Origin: Acetobacteraceae bacterium
GTDB lineage: Bacteria > Pseudomonadota > Alphaproteobacteria > Acetobacterales > Acetobacteraceae
Direction of reading: 5' to 3'
Length of the DNA: 64,000 bases
NCBI GenBank assembly: GCA_947475245.1
Contig: CANJLW010000014.1
Span: 28,739-92,738, forward strand
Below are positions 9,801 to 17,645 of the stretch, in pieces. The notes below the pieces were generated by a model that saw nothing but the letters and a program-made list of their open reading frames with translations, did no database searches and was not told the origin of the DNA. The translations under genes and the position numbers were made by a program. Positions within the stretch are counted from its first letter, which is position 1, and each line of letters opens with the position of its first letter.

Positions 9801-11663
9801 GTCGCGACCTGGCTCGGCCGATCCGACCTGTCGATTTCCAACCAACTGAGTGTGCCGCAGTTGCAGGTGCCGACGGAAACAACCCCGACCGGGCGGACCG
9901 CCGCAACGAAGCAGGACCCCGCCGGAGGGAATACCGATTCCAAGGCACCGACGACGACGGTGCAGACGGAGCAAGCGACAACCCCGGCACCGACCACAGC
10001 AAATCCCAACGCCACCCCGGCCGCGCCCGCGACACCCGCACCGACCGACGTGGCGACGACACCGCCCGCCCCGGACCCGGCGCCACCTTCAACCACGGTG
10101 ACCCAGGCACCGCAGCCCGTCGAAGTAGTCGCGCCCACCGTTACACCCACTGTGGCGCAGGCGGAGCCAGCACCCACCGTTACGCCGACCGTAACACCCA
10201 CCGTAACGCCCACTGTGGCACAGGCGGAGCCAGCGCCCACTGTTGCGCCGACCGTAACCCCAACTGTCACGCCGACGATTGTCCCGACAGTGACGCCGAC
10301 CGAAGCCCCGTTCCAGGTCGCCACGCTCGGCACGGTTCGCCCACCTGAACCGACCATATCCAAAAATCTGACTCCCACCGTCGACGCGCGCGGCGGGTTG
10401 GCGCAGGGCAAGGCGACCGGGCTCCGGTCCCTCGGCGAGGCCGCGACCGCGAACCTGCCCTCCGGCGTTCCAACCGGCACGGCGCAGGGGGCGTTTTCCG
10501 CCCGCACCACCGAGTTGATTGCCCGCGGCGCATCCCCATCCGCAGCGGCGGAAGGCGGCGCGCGCGCCGTCGCACAGGTCGGGGACGCCTCGACGCGCTC
10601 CGCCCCGGCCTCCCCGTCGCAGGCGTTGGGCGACGCGCTCGCGACCGGCGGAACCTTACCCTCGACACCGAATGCGGCCCTGGGCGCGGCGCTCGCATCC
10701 GGCATGTCGCCGAGCAGAGCGCTGGCCGCGTCTTCGGCATCGGCGGCGCGGGAAACGGCGATGACCAGTGCCGCGCGCGTGCCTACCGGCCCCGGTGAAT
10801 CGGCGGCGGGCGGGGCGAGCGCGGGCCGACTGCCGACCAACGCGCCGGCGCCCGGCGCTTTCGCGTCGGCGCTGGCATCGGGAAAGACGCCCTCCGCGGC
10901 GTGGGAAGCCTCCGCCAACGCCGCGCGCACGCGTGATGCGATGACGAGCCAGGCGACCTTGCCGACCACGCCGGGCCGTCAGGCCGGCAGCGCCCTGGCC
11001 GCCGGGCAGATGGGTTCCGTGCTGTCCCTGATCGGCCCCGGCGGCGGCCCGAATGCCCAGGCCGCGCTGCTGAACCAGCTACGCCGAGGGGCCAATCCGG
11101 AAGCCGCGTTGCAGGCGGCGATCCGCGCCGCCGCCACCAGGCAGGAACAGGAGCGTCTCGGCGCGGTCCCCATGACCGACGCCGCGCGACGCCGAGCGGC
11201 GATGGCCGAAGGACGGGTGCCGGAGGGGTGCGATACCGCGGCGTGCGAGGCCGCCGCCGCCCAATTGACCCAATCGACGGTCCCGGCAAACACCGCCGCC
11301 CAATCGATGTCGGAAGGGCGGCCGTCGATCGATCCGGCGGGCATACCGTCCGACCCCGCGACCAGCGCGCGACTGTTCCAAAAGCCGGCAAGCCCCGAGG
11401 TTTTGCTGGAAACGTTGAACACCCGCTCCGCCGCCGCAACACGCGATGCCGATGCCGCGCGGGTCGCGAACGGCGATCCGGCGGGCGCGGCGTTGCTGGA
11501 ACGTCTGGCCCAGGGGCGCACCACGCCGGAAGACCGCGCGCTGCTGGCGCGCAGTACCGACCTCGCAACTTTCTTCAGGTTACTGACCGCCGGATATTCT
11601 CCGGACAATGCCCTGCTCGGATCGCGCCCGTCGCAACCGGTTCAGGCGGGAACACGGCCATGA
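3894..11663 (+). CDS. TpsA-type filamentous hemagglutinin-like exoprotein, 2589 aa
   Basis: The protein starts with a basic stretch and a hydrophobic signal ending in LPAYA, about residue 33. The conserved TPS secretion domain follows (about 35-290), with VIDWKSFSIG near residue 72 and the diagnostic NPNGVVIG at 121-128. Glycine/valine-rich beta-helix sequence continues to about 1450 and includes a tandem pair of 368-residue modules (541-908 and 909-about 1260). Next come MBG/YDG-type domains with four 77-residue tandem copies (about 1526-1833), a Pro/Thr-rich linker (about 1990-2145) and an Ala-rich, probably helical tail. The only cysteines I see are C2446 and C2451 in the tail. The presumed cognate TpsB exporter is two genes downstream. 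The start is taken as GTG 3894, which precedes a plausible signal peptide; no better ATG lies in frame. A role as adhesin or surface filament is inferred. No VENN motif or toxin domain is recognised. Confidence 0.9.
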   Translation: MTGDGRGDFRRLRHALLAATALAPTQWVLPAYAGSPPPSNTLPTGGNFAAGAGAIAQQGTALAISQSSQRAVIDWKSFSIGSGASVTINNGAGATLNRVTGADMSQIAGSLRATGSMYLVNPNGVVIGPQGRIVTGGAFVAATSGPSASAFMQGSSLVFAGDSKAAISNAGTIASDRGDVLMFARTIENTGTILAPSGSASLISAQQVVLTEARSGGRIRVEVPAGSAGGGDITTSGVIDAARVRLQAAGGNIYALAGKDGGLVQATGIANRDGRLWLSASGSIVNSGTLVATEGPAPVRPIANTATPAASRGGSVQLNAGQRIVNTASGTIQAKGGSIAVRGSTGSRVDLSGVLDAGSPTGKGGRITVDGGTIGLAGARLDTSGATGGGSILVGDGRQSATGLSAERLTVDAASLLLANALTTGDGGTVSLWSTASTEFRGAIQAKGAADGRGGSAEVSSLGVLTFAGLVNLNGGKAVGNLLLDPASIDINVVGGGPIGGSIIDPAEIVTALDTANVTIANSAGGDIDVSSAISWSTANTLTLNSTGTLTVNAPITQAAPIGTTGGITLLAGSDIFIRSDIVGSGGTVNLLVNANMNGTGGGITVGSFTGTPPTGASMTGSPVTVKVTGDIVFGGGVAGDGKSYAVGLNGFNAVGVALLNGTTIDAGGTVTIRGEGGASSFADGIALYGGTIVGAAIVMDGRATDAGTSTFGVRLGDSGQPTSVTATSGDIDIVGNESAVSTNGVTNGGVSIDSATTISATAGSVTLTGFGGGTGAGGGVGIIVNAGAVINAGPGEILHLIGTSAADVPLSISMQGTLGGASSDATILLSGDRIDIGGTIVTKDDVWIRPFTSGLAIDVGSSTDSAAATLEISAAELQRIDATAIEVGRANAGDLKVTSAIALTSVGTLTLTTGGDLTVGGPITNTVGAGDLGAIELIAGKDIYIGNDIVGNGGTVDLLVNANTKGGGGGITIGKFTGTPPAGATMTGGPVTLNVTGDVDLGGGTAGDASDYAVGLNSFDGAGVALLAGTTIVAGGTVTINGEGGSGSSRAHGIALYGGTITADEIVLDGVATTAGTKTFGVMIGDAGRVAILKATGGDIEITGDQSSVSSNGALNAGIYLDTKATVTADSGSVLLGGRGGGTGAGGGQGVIIAAGAVVTAGAGETITLIGSSTAGAPLAISIQGTVGTATSDAKVVLTGDRIDIGGSIMTTGTVSIGPAATNWGVDLGSAVDTAGSKLELSPAEIGRISADVLSISAAGTGTMTQSAAIDTSASIRVLHLHAPAGLTQTAGSLIADELSLTGSDATLKSSGNSIGALSANLTGSLNLKLTGDVAIDFVNGTGGVTTGGTVALATDGVITLDYPIVANGNGDALILSGSSIINDTGPTALGVTAVGARWLAFTPTLTDLSAGGLTASLWLGTSFTAYSTGATVGANNRFVLAQTGTLTVTPDAAVTTYGTTATPTFTISGVLPGDTAAAAYSGTAGLSGAGLNAGTYTVNATIGSLASPENYAFAFATGTLTVSKAPLTVTTQPATFTYGQAQSFAVGYAGFQYTDTSAALGGAVAFTGQGNNVGTYPVTGSGLTSGNYAFTYVPGTLTVTKAPLTVTTLPATFTYGQAQSFAVGYGGFQYSDTAASLGGTLAFTGQGTNAGTYSVTGSGLTSGNYALNYVAGALTVTKAPLTVTTLPATFTYGQALSFAVGYGGFQYSDTSAALGGTLAFSGQGNNAGTYSVTGSGLTSGNYTFSYVPGTLTVTKAPLTVTTQPLSAAYGQAQPLTVGYSGLQYADTAASLGGALAFSGQGANVGTYSVTPSGLTSGNYTIYYLPGTLTVTPAALTVTASDLQKRFGTELTFTGSEFSASGLVGSDLVQTVTLSSPGSASSATVADGPYTIAAAGAVGTGLANYAITYRSGRLTVTAATTSTPASVDTALQTAAAIYVPTPVPYTPPTAIAPARVELSSLTVTGRGSVATWLGRSDLSISNQLSVPQLQVPTETTPTGRTAATKQDPAGGNTDSKAPTTTVQTEQATTPAPTTANPNATPAAPATPAPTDVATTPPAPDPAPPSTTVTQAPQPVEVVAPTVTPTVAQAEPAPTVTPTVTPTVTPTVAQAEPAPTVAPTVTPTVTPTIVPTVTPTEAPFQVATLGTVRPPEPTISKNLTPTVDARGGLAQGKATGLRSLGEAATANLPSGVPTGTAQGAFSARTTELIARGASPSAAAEGGARAVAQVGDASTRSAPASPSQALGDALATGGTLPSTPNAALGAALASGMSPSRALAASSASAARETAMTSAARVPTGPGESAAGGASAGRLPTNAPAPGAFASALASGKTPSAAWEASANAARTRDAMTSQATLPTTPGRQAGSALAAGQMGSVLSLIGPGGGPNAQAALLNQLRRGANPEAALQAAIRAAATRQEQERLGAVPMTDAARRRAAMAEGRVPEGCDTAACEAAAAQLTQSTVPANTAAQSMSEGRPSIDPAGIPSDPATSARLFQKPASPEVLLETLNTRSAAATRDADAARVANGDPAGAALLERLAQGRTTPEDRALLARSTDLATFFRLLTAGYSPDNALLGSRPSQPVQAGTRP
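5514..7670 (+). repeat. tandem duplication of a 1104-bp (368-residue) module inside the TpsA gene
   Basis: The segments starting at 5514 and 6618 encode homologous modules in the same order: LTLxxxGxLTV, then xDIVGxGGTVxLLVNAN, FTGTPPxGAxMTGxPVT, GGTVTIxGEGG, GIALYGGTI and SDAxxxLxGDRIDIGG. The offset is exactly 1104 bp, or 368 codons. The copies are clearly diverged, so the duplication is old. It accounts for much of the length of the beta-helix region. Confidence 0.85.
8469..9392 (+). repeat. four tandem 231-bp MBG-domain repeats inside the TpsA gene
   Basis: Units begin at the lysine codons 8469, 8700, 8931 and 9162, each 231 bp (77 codons) apart. All encode KAPLTVTT...YGQAQ...GGxxFxGQGxNxGTY..TxSGLTSGNY...GxLTVT. 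The first three copies are very similar and the fourth is more diverged. Such repeats may expand or contract by recombination and so change the reach of the exoprotein; that is inference. Confidence 0.88.
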
Positions 11664-11740
11664 TTTTTTTGACTGACGACACAGACACGTCGATCCGAGC
11701 GAGCGGGCGCGTCGGATCGGCACAACGGGGATAGTTCACT

Positions 11741-14671
11741 ATGGCAAGTCTGTTCACGAGTATCCGCGGCCTGTCCAAATGGCGGCTGTTTTTGCTCCTC
11801 GTCACGGCCGCCGCGATGCTCGCGACGATCACGTCAGCGCTGACCTATCGCTTCGTCCTGACGGAATCGACGGCTTCCCCCGTGCGGATCGCACTGATCG
11901 CGCCGTTGTCGGGGCCGTTGAGCGCAACGGGTTCGGCGATGCAGGCGGGCGTCAGACAGGCGCTGTCGCAACAGCGTAATACGATCGCCGGCCATCCGGT
12001 CGAACTGGTGCTGATCGACGAAAGCGCCCCCGACGCCGCCAACCGCGCGGTGGCCGATCCGCTGATCGTCGGCGTCGTCGGCCCCTATAGCGAGGCCGCC
12101 GCCGAACGTGTTCGTCCCGTGCTGTCCGCCGCCGGTATCGCTTCGCTCAGCTTCGCGTCCCCCGCCGGCGCGGCGGCGCCCGGCTTCTTTTCGATTGTCC
12201 CGAAAGCGGACCAGGAAGTGCGGTTCCTCGCGAACTACGTCCGCAACGTGCTGGGAGAGCCGCTGGTTTCGGTGATCCTGCCCAACCGGCCGGAAGCCGC
12301 CGCGCTGGCCGATGCTTTCGACGAAGTGTTGCAACGCTTCGGCACGCGGGTTGTTTATCGCTGGTCGGTCGCCGATCAAGCGGGGCTTCGGGCCGCGATC
12401 GCGGAGATCGCCGACAAGCAGATCGCCGGCAGCGTGCTGGTGCTGGGCGATCCGCTGTTCTCCGCCCAGGCATTGGCGTCGCTGCGATCGGCGGGCGTTC
12501 CGAACCGCGTGGTCGGCCTGCGCGATCTTGCCACGCAATCGTTTGAAACCGCGTTCAAGGCGGCCTGGACCGGGTCGGGAACACCGGGATCGGGAATGAA
12601 CGGCACCGTCGCGACGGCGCCGGCCTTGTTCGATACGGCGGGCGCGGCGGCGCAGGAGTTCCGCACCGCGATCATCGCGCGCGGCGGGGTCGCGCCCGAC
12701 TGGATTTCGGTTCTGGCGCACGATGCGACGACGCATCTGGCATCGGCCATCGCATCTCTTTCGGCCGGCGGGCCGATCGACGGGCCGACGCTGCGCAAGC
12801 GCATCCCGGCCAATCTGGCGGGCCACAACAGCGCCGAACGAGCCTTGCCCGGTCTGGCCGGACCAATCTTCTTCGACGCCAACGCGATTGCCGAACGCGG
12901 GCAGCCCGTCGGCATCTATGACGGCATGGAGCTGATTTCCGCGCCGACCCAGCTTTCCCCGATCCGCGAGGAAGGCGTGTCGAACTATCTGGAGGAACTG
13001 GCCGCCGGGCGGGCGCTGTACGTCAACGATCGGTTCATGTATAAAACCAACGTTGTCTACACCGGCGTCCGACCGGAAAAGGTGTTCGACATCAATCCCG
13101 ACGCCAATACGGTCGATATCGAGTTCCAGGTGTGGTTCCGTTGGCGCGGCGAACTGGACCCGCAGTCCATCGTCTTCCCCAACGCGTTGACGCCGATCGA
13201 CATGAGCAAGGCGGAGCGGGAAGGCAAGTCGGGCGACCTGTCCTATCGCGCCTATCGGGTGCGCGGCCGCTTCTTCATGAACTATTCCAACGCGGCGCAT
13301 GCCTACGGCACCCAGTTGGTGGAAGTGGCGTTCCGTCACCGCACCCTGGGCGCCAACAATCTGCTCTACGTGACCGACGTCCTCGGCATGGGGTTGGATA
13401 AAGGCTCCGCCCAAGGCGAAAGCGCGGAGAAACCGTCCGGCCTGCTCAACCGCCTGTTCGGCACCTTGCCGACCGGAACACTCGCTCGGCAGCTTGCTTC
13501 CACCCGTCTGCTGGCCGGTATTTCCGGTTGGCTGGTGGATCGGGCGTGGTTGTCGCAGGAGGTCACGATTGCCGCCGGCACGGGCGATCCGACCTTTGTC
13601 GGCTTCGGCAAACCCGCGCCGCTATTCTCGACGATCGGCCTGGGCGTTGTGCTGAAGCCGGACGTGATCGATCTGCAAGGCGCGATTCCGCCGAACTGGA
13701 TGGTCTACGTGGCGATTTTTGCCGCGTTCGGCACGGTGCTGGCGCATATGCTGGACTGGAAGGACCGCAGCCACTTCTGGCGGGTGCAGACGCTGCTGCT
13801 GCGCATCGTCACCTGGCCGTTGCTGTTGATGTCGGTCTCGGCGCTGGCGCTGGATAACGCGCAGGACACGCTTTCCCCCAGCGTGGTGCGCACGATCGAC
13901 ATGACGGCGAGCGCGCTGTGGTGGGTGATCGGCGCATGGCTGATGAACATCGTCGTCGAACGCTTCGTCTGGGTGCCGTTGGAAGCGCGCAGCGAGCGGC
14001 GGATTCCGACGGTCTTCCGCATGATCGTGACGCTGATCATCTTCATCCTCGCGTCCTTCGGCATTGTCGCGTTCGTGCTGGGTAAAACGATTACCAGCCT
14101 GCTCGCGACCTCCGGCATCCTGACCTTGATCGTCGGCCTGGCGGTCCAGTCCAACCTGCGCGACGTGTTTTCCGGCATCATGCTGAACCTCGAACGACCG
14201 TTCAGGATCGGCGACTATCTGCGGGTTAACCGCAACATCGCGCAGGTCGTCGATATCTCGTGGCGCACCACGCGGTTGCAGGTGAAGGACGGGCGTATGA
14301 TCGCGCTGCCGAACGGGCGGCTGTCGGACTCGGAAATCGAAAATCTGAGCGAGACGACGGAATACGATGCCGATCTGACGATTGCGGTAGACGCGAATCT
14401 GGCGCCCGAAGCAATCATCGCCGCGATACGAGAGGCGGTGGAGGGCGTGGCGATCAAGCACGAGTTGAAGCGCGTGGGCCTGAAAGAGGTCGTCCGGGTC
14501 GGCGACGAATGGGTCGCGACGTATGTCGCCAGTGTCCTGGTCGGCAAATACAACGATATCGCGAAAATGCGCGAGGCCGGGATGCTCGGAATCTGGAACA
14601 ATCTGCGGGCGATCGGGGTCAGCTGGGGGCCGGACAAGACCACGGCCGGCGGAGCACGCCCGATTGGCTGA
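11741..14671 (+). CDS. chimeric receptor-channel: type I periplasmic-binding domain + Cys-loop-receptor-like beta sandwich + MscS channel
   Basis: In this 976-residue protein a membrane anchor (about 12-33) precedes a type I periplasmic-binding fold of the branched-chain amino acid type (about 45-400, starting IALIAPLSGPLSATG). Next comes a region resembling the extracellular beta sandwich of prokaryotic Cys-loop receptors (about 437-640): FDINPDANTVDIEFQVWFRW, then YRVRGRF and a final FSTIGLGVVLK strand. Several membrane helices follow (about 654-673, 680-704, 720-747, 760-782). The pore helix and beta domain are of MscS type, with GLAVQSNLRDVFSGIMLN (about 800-817) and a PFRIGDYL loop. Ligand binding in the periplasm could thus gate an MscS-like pore. 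The gene lies 77 bases after TpsA and 40 bases before TpsB. The Cys-loop assignment rests on pattern resemblance only; the binding and MscS domains are firm. Confidence 0.85.
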   Translation: MASLFTSIRGLSKWRLFLLLVTAAAMLATITSALTYRFVLTESTASPVRIALIAPLSGPLSATGSAMQAGVRQALSQQRNTIAGHPVELVLIDESAPDAANRAVADPLIVGVVGPYSEAAAERVRPVLSAAGIASLSFASPAGAAAPGFFSIVPKADQEVRFLANYVRNVLGEPLVSVILPNRPEAAALADAFDEVLQRFGTRVVYRWSVADQAGLRAAIAEIADKQIAGSVLVLGDPLFSAQALASLRSAGVPNRVVGLRDLATQSFETAFKAAWTGSGTPGSGMNGTVATAPALFDTAGAAAQEFRTAIIARGGVAPDWISVLAHDATTHLASAIASLSAGGPIDGPTLRKRIPANLAGHNSAERALPGLAGPIFFDANAIAERGQPVGIYDGMELISAPTQLSPIREEGVSNYLEELAAGRALYVNDRFMYKTNVVYTGVRPEKVFDINPDANTVDIEFQVWFRWRGELDPQSIVFPNALTPIDMSKAEREGKSGDLSYRAYRVRGRFFMNYSNAAHAYGTQLVEVAFRHRTLGANNLLYVTDVLGMGLDKGSAQGESAEKPSGLLNRLFGTLPTGTLARQLASTRLLAGISGWLVDRAWLSQEVTIAAGTGDPTFVGFGKPAPLFSTIGLGVVLKPDVIDLQGAIPPNWMVYVAIFAAFGTVLAHMLDWKDRSHFWRVQTLLLRIVTWPLLLMSVSALALDNAQDTLSPSVVRTIDMTASALWWVIGAWLMNIVVERFVWVPLEARSERRIPTVFRMIVTLIIFILASFGIVAFVLGKTITSLLATSGILTLIVGLAVQSNLRDVFSGIMLNLERPFRIGDYLRVNRNIAQVVDISWRTTRLQVKDGRMIALPNGRLSDSEIENLSETTEYDADLTIAVDANLAPEAIIAAIREAVEGVAIKHELKRVGLKEVVRVGDEWVATYVASVLVGKYNDIAKMREAGMLGIWNNLRAIGVSWGPDKTTAGGARPIG

Positions 14672-14711
14672 ACCCCGGGCCCTTGATGCCGGCGGACGGT
14701 TTCGGAGGGCC

Positions 14712-16358
14712 GTGACCCTGTTGCGGGTCATGGCCGTCGCGCTGCCGGCGATCGTCGGCGCGACCCTGACGGCGGCGGCGGCGGATAATACGCCGACGCT
14801 GCGCGGTCTGGTGTTCGTGCCCGACGACGGTTCCTTCAAACGCAACGGCATCGCTTTGCCCGCGGGCGCGGCGGTCGATCTGACGCGCGTTACAATCCTG
14901 GATCGGGACGCGTTCCGCGCCGACATGCGCGCGCTGATCGGCAAGCCGTTGGCAATCGCGACGCTGTCAGAAATCGTGCCGCTGGCGACGAAGGTTTTCG
15001 AGGCCGCCGGCCGACCGCTGGTGAACATCACGATCCCTGAACAGGATATCGGCTCCGGCATCGTTCAGGTCGTCGTGGGTGAGTATCGGGTCGGCAAGGT
15101 GACCATCGAAGGCGCCAACCACTTCAGCCCGGAGCTTTACAAGCGCGCGATCGGCGCGGTGCCGAACGAAACGATCGACATGCCGACCATGTCGGTCGGG
15201 CTGCGCCAGTTGAATACCAGCGACTATCGCTCCGTGGAGGTCGGCTTGCAGCCGGGCGGGCAGAGCGGGACGGTCGATGTGACGTTGCGCGCCACGGAAC
15301 GCCGGCCGGTGACGGTTTCCCTGGGCTACGACAACGCGGGCAGCACCGGCACCGGTCGCAACCAATGGACAGCCGGCGTCGGCGTCGCCAATACCGTCGG
15401 CACCCTCGACGATACCCTGTCCTATCAGTTCCTGAGCAGCGACTTCGTCAATCGGCGCCCTTCGTTGCTGTCGCACAGTCTTTCCTATGCGCTGACCGTG
15501 CCGCGCGTCGGCATATTCTCCCTGTCCGGCAACTATTCGACCACGCGCCCGCTGGTGGACAGCTTCCTGACCAGTCTGGGTCAAAGCACGCAGGTCGGGG
15601 CGCGCTTTACGCGCGAGGTGTTTGGGACGGAAGACACGTCTTTCCTGGTCCGCGCCGGTTTCGATTACAAAAGCACGAACAACGATCTTGCGTTCGGCGG
15701 TCAGACCATCGCCAACAGCGTCGGCAGGATCGGTCAGTTCGAACTTGCCGCCATTCTGGGGGCGGGCGACCGTTGGGGGCGCACGGACGGCAGTGTTTCC
15801 GGCATCGTCAGCCCCGGTCGGCTGTTCGGCGGCAACGACGATGCCAGCTTCTCCCGCCTGTCTCCCACCGCGCGGGCACGCTATGCCTATGTGCGCGCGG
15901 AGGCGACACGTTCGACGAATTTGCCCGCCAGCTTCGTCTGGTGGACCAAGGCCACGGCACAGTTCGCCGGTCAGGGACTGCTGGCGAGCGAACAACTGAA
16001 CGGCGGTGGCGTTGCGAGCGCGCGGGGCTATCCGACCAGCACCGTGCGGGGCGACGGCGGACTGATGGTCAGCAACGAGCTTCGCTTTCCGGGGTTCGGC
16101 CTGACCGGACTCGCGGGGCGCGATCTGATGGATCGGTTCCAGCCCTATCTGTTTCTGGACTATGCGGCCGTATCCGCGCATCGCGCCGCCGGAACACGAT
16201 CGGAGGACGGAACCTTGACCAGCTTTGGCCCCGGCGTTCGCATCATTGTCGACCGCTACGTCTCCCTGGGTCTCGATACCGGCGTGCAGCTTCGCACCGC
16301 CGGCGGACAGCGGTATCCGGGCCAGTTCCTGGACGTCTCGCTGACCGTTCGCTACTGA
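14712..16358 (+). CDS. TpsB-type outer-membrane transporter (FhaC/ShlB family)
   Basis: The gene encodes a 548-residue Omp85-superfamily protein with a signal peptide (about residues 1-22). Two POTRA domains follow (about 50-200); the second opens near VGKVTIEGANHF. A C-terminal beta barrel carries the family's inward-loop signature ARGYPTSTVRGDGGL and ends in a typical barrel strand, DVSLTVRY. Proteins of this family recognise the TPS domain of a TpsA partner in the periplasm and translocate it across the outer membrane. The partner is almost certainly the 2589-residue exoprotein upstream, although the channel chimera lies between them. The start is taken as GTG 14712 behind GGAGGG; an ATG at 14730 is an alternative. 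The frame opens further upstream, but only inside the preceding gene. Confidence 0.9.
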   Translation: MTLLRVMAVALPAIVGATLTAAAADNTPTLRGLVFVPDDGSFKRNGIALPAGAAVDLTRVTILDRDAFRADMRALIGKPLAIATLSEIVPLATKVFEAAGRPLVNITIPEQDIGSGIVQVVVGEYRVGKVTIEGANHFSPELYKRAIGAVPNETIDMPTMSVGLRQLNTSDYRSVEVGLQPGGQSGTVDVTLRATERRPVTVSLGYDNAGSTGTGRNQWTAGVGVANTVGTLDDTLSYQFLSSDFVNRRPSLLSHSLSYALTVPRVGIFSLSGNYSTTRPLVDSFLTSLGQSTQVGARFTREVFGTEDTSFLVRAGFDYKSTNNDLAFGGQTIANSVGRIGQFELAAILGAGDRWGRTDGSVSGIVSPGRLFGGNDDASFSRLSPTARARYAYVRAEATRSTNLPASFVWWTKATAQFAGQGLLASEQLNGGGVASARGYPTSTVRGDGGLMVSNELRFPGFGLTGLAGRDLMDRFQPYLFLDYAAVSAHRAAGTRSEDGTLTSFGPGVRIIVDRYVSLGLDTGVQLRTAGGQRYPGQFLDVSLTVRY

Positions 16359-16448
16359 TCCGTCGTTTGCACCAGGACATCCGGGGAACACGCTGGCAAA
16401 CCCGCCCGACCGCGCGCATGCTTCCACCGGAATGGGACGCGCCGTGAC

Positions 16449-17645
16449 ATGAGTTGGCTCAACCGTCTGTGGGACCGCGTCAGCGCCGAACTCTTTGTCG
16501 CGCCCAAGGCAGCGGCCATCCTGCCCGCGGCCGCGCCCGTTGTCTGGCTGCTGGGCAAGACAGGCGCGGGCAAGACATCGATCGTCGCGGCCCTGACCGG
16601 CGACACCCGCGCGGAAATCGGACCGGGGTTTCGGCCCTGCACGCGCACCGCCGCGTTTTACGATCTGCCGCCCGAAGCCCCTCTGCTGCGCTTTCTGGAC
16701 ACGCGCGGGTTGGAAGAAAGCGATTACGACGCCGATGCCGACCTGACGTGGAGCGAGGGGCAATCCCATCTGCTGCTGGCGGTGATGCGCGTGAACGACC
16801 TGGCGCAGGACGCCGTCGTTCGCGTGCTGAAAGCGGTTCGGCACCGGCATCCCGGATGGGGCCTGATCGTCGCGCAAACCGCGCTGCACACGCTGTATCC
16901 GCCGAACGTCCCGCATCCGCCGGCCTATCCGTACACCGGCGGCGCGGAGGACGAGATCAACCCGGCCCTGCCGCATCCGCTGCGCCAGGCGCTGGCCTAT
17001 CAACGTCGGCAATTGGACAGCCTCCCCGGGCCGCGCCCCATTTTTGTGCCGTTGGATTTCACCGACGCGGACGACCTCTATCCACCGGCGGCGTTCGGGA
17101 TCGATGCATTGCTGACCGCCATGGCGACGGCCGGGGCGGACGCCGCCGCCGCGCTGCGTCGGGTGGCGATCGCGCGCGACATCGACCGCGTGCATGCCGG
17201 CTCGCAACGGCTTGTGCTGGGCTGCGCCACCGCCGCGGCGGTTTCCGGCGCGGTGCCGGTGCCGGCGGTCGGTATCGGCGGCGTCGCCTCGGCGGTCGCG
17301 GTCATGCTGCGCGGCATGGGGGAGCGCTACGGCGTGCAGTGGACCCGCGCCAATTTCGCGCGCTTTACCGGCGCGATCGGCATTGGCGGTCTGGCCTGGC
17401 TGGGTGTGCGTTTCGGCGTCGTGGAACTCGCCAAGTTGGTGCCCGTGGCCGGCAGCATTCTGGGCGGCACATTGAACGCCGCCGCCGCGTTTTCAATTGT
17501 CTACGGTACCGCGGAAGCCGCTCGGGTCTGGCTGCGTTACCAAAGCACCGGCACGGTCGCCCCCACTGATGAAGTACGCCGAGCATTTTTGACGGGACTG
17601 AGGGAGGGGCTGCGACGGCACCGGGATGAAAGGCGGCGGACGTGA
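16449..17645 (+). CDS. P-loop GTPase with C-terminal DUF697-like membrane region
   Basis: The 398-residue protein has a clear G1 loop, GKTGAGKTS (36-44), and a G3 motif, DTRG (84-87), placing it among the Era/YcjX/DUF697-associated GTPases. A normal (N/T)KxD G4 motif is not obvious; the expected spot reads AQTALHTLYPP, so guanine specificity may be weak. The C-terminal half (about 240-365) is rich in Gly/Ala/Val, with VPVPAVGIGGVASAVAVMLRG and a further hydrophobic pair, as in DUF697/YcjF-type membrane-associated regions. Its stop overlaps the next gene's GTG by four bases, so the two GTPases are translationally coupled. It lies 90 bases after tpsB. The role is unknown; control of membrane assembly is a guess. 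Confidence 0.82.
   Translation: MSWLNRLWDRVSAELFVAPKAAAILPAAAPVVWLLGKTGAGKTSIVAALTGDTRAEIGPGFRPCTRTAAFYDLPPEAPLLRFLDTRGLEESDYDADADLTWSEGQSHLLLAVMRVNDLAQDAVVRVLKAVRHRHPGWGLIVAQTALHTLYPPNVPHPPAYPYTGGAEDEINPALPHPLRQALAYQRRQLDSLPGPRPIFVPLDFTDADDLYPPAAFGIDALLTAMATAGADAAAALRRVAIARDIDRVHAGSQRLVLGCATAAAVSGAVPVPAVGIGGVASAVAVMLRGMGERYGVQWTRANFARFTGAIGIGGLAWLGVRFGVVELAKLVPVAGSILGGTLNAAAAFSIVYGTAEAARVWLRYQSTGTVAPTDEVRRAFLTGLREGLRRHRDERRRT

Noticed and set aside
9728..10969. Ala/Val-rich open frame on the minus strand opposite the Pro/Thr-rich linker of TpsA
   Set aside because: It mirrors the repetitive plus-strand sequence and has no start signals or domain.
3894..11663. Contact-dependent inhibition (CdiA) toxin system
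   Set aside because: The TpsA lacks a VENN-type boundary and a recognisable toxin domain at its end, and no small immunity gene follows; the next gene is the channel chimera.
11834..13414. Long open frame on the minus strand opposite the channel chimera
   Set aside because: It has the arginine-, glutamine- and histidine-rich composition of a GC-rich shadow of the plus-strand gene, with no recognisable domain.
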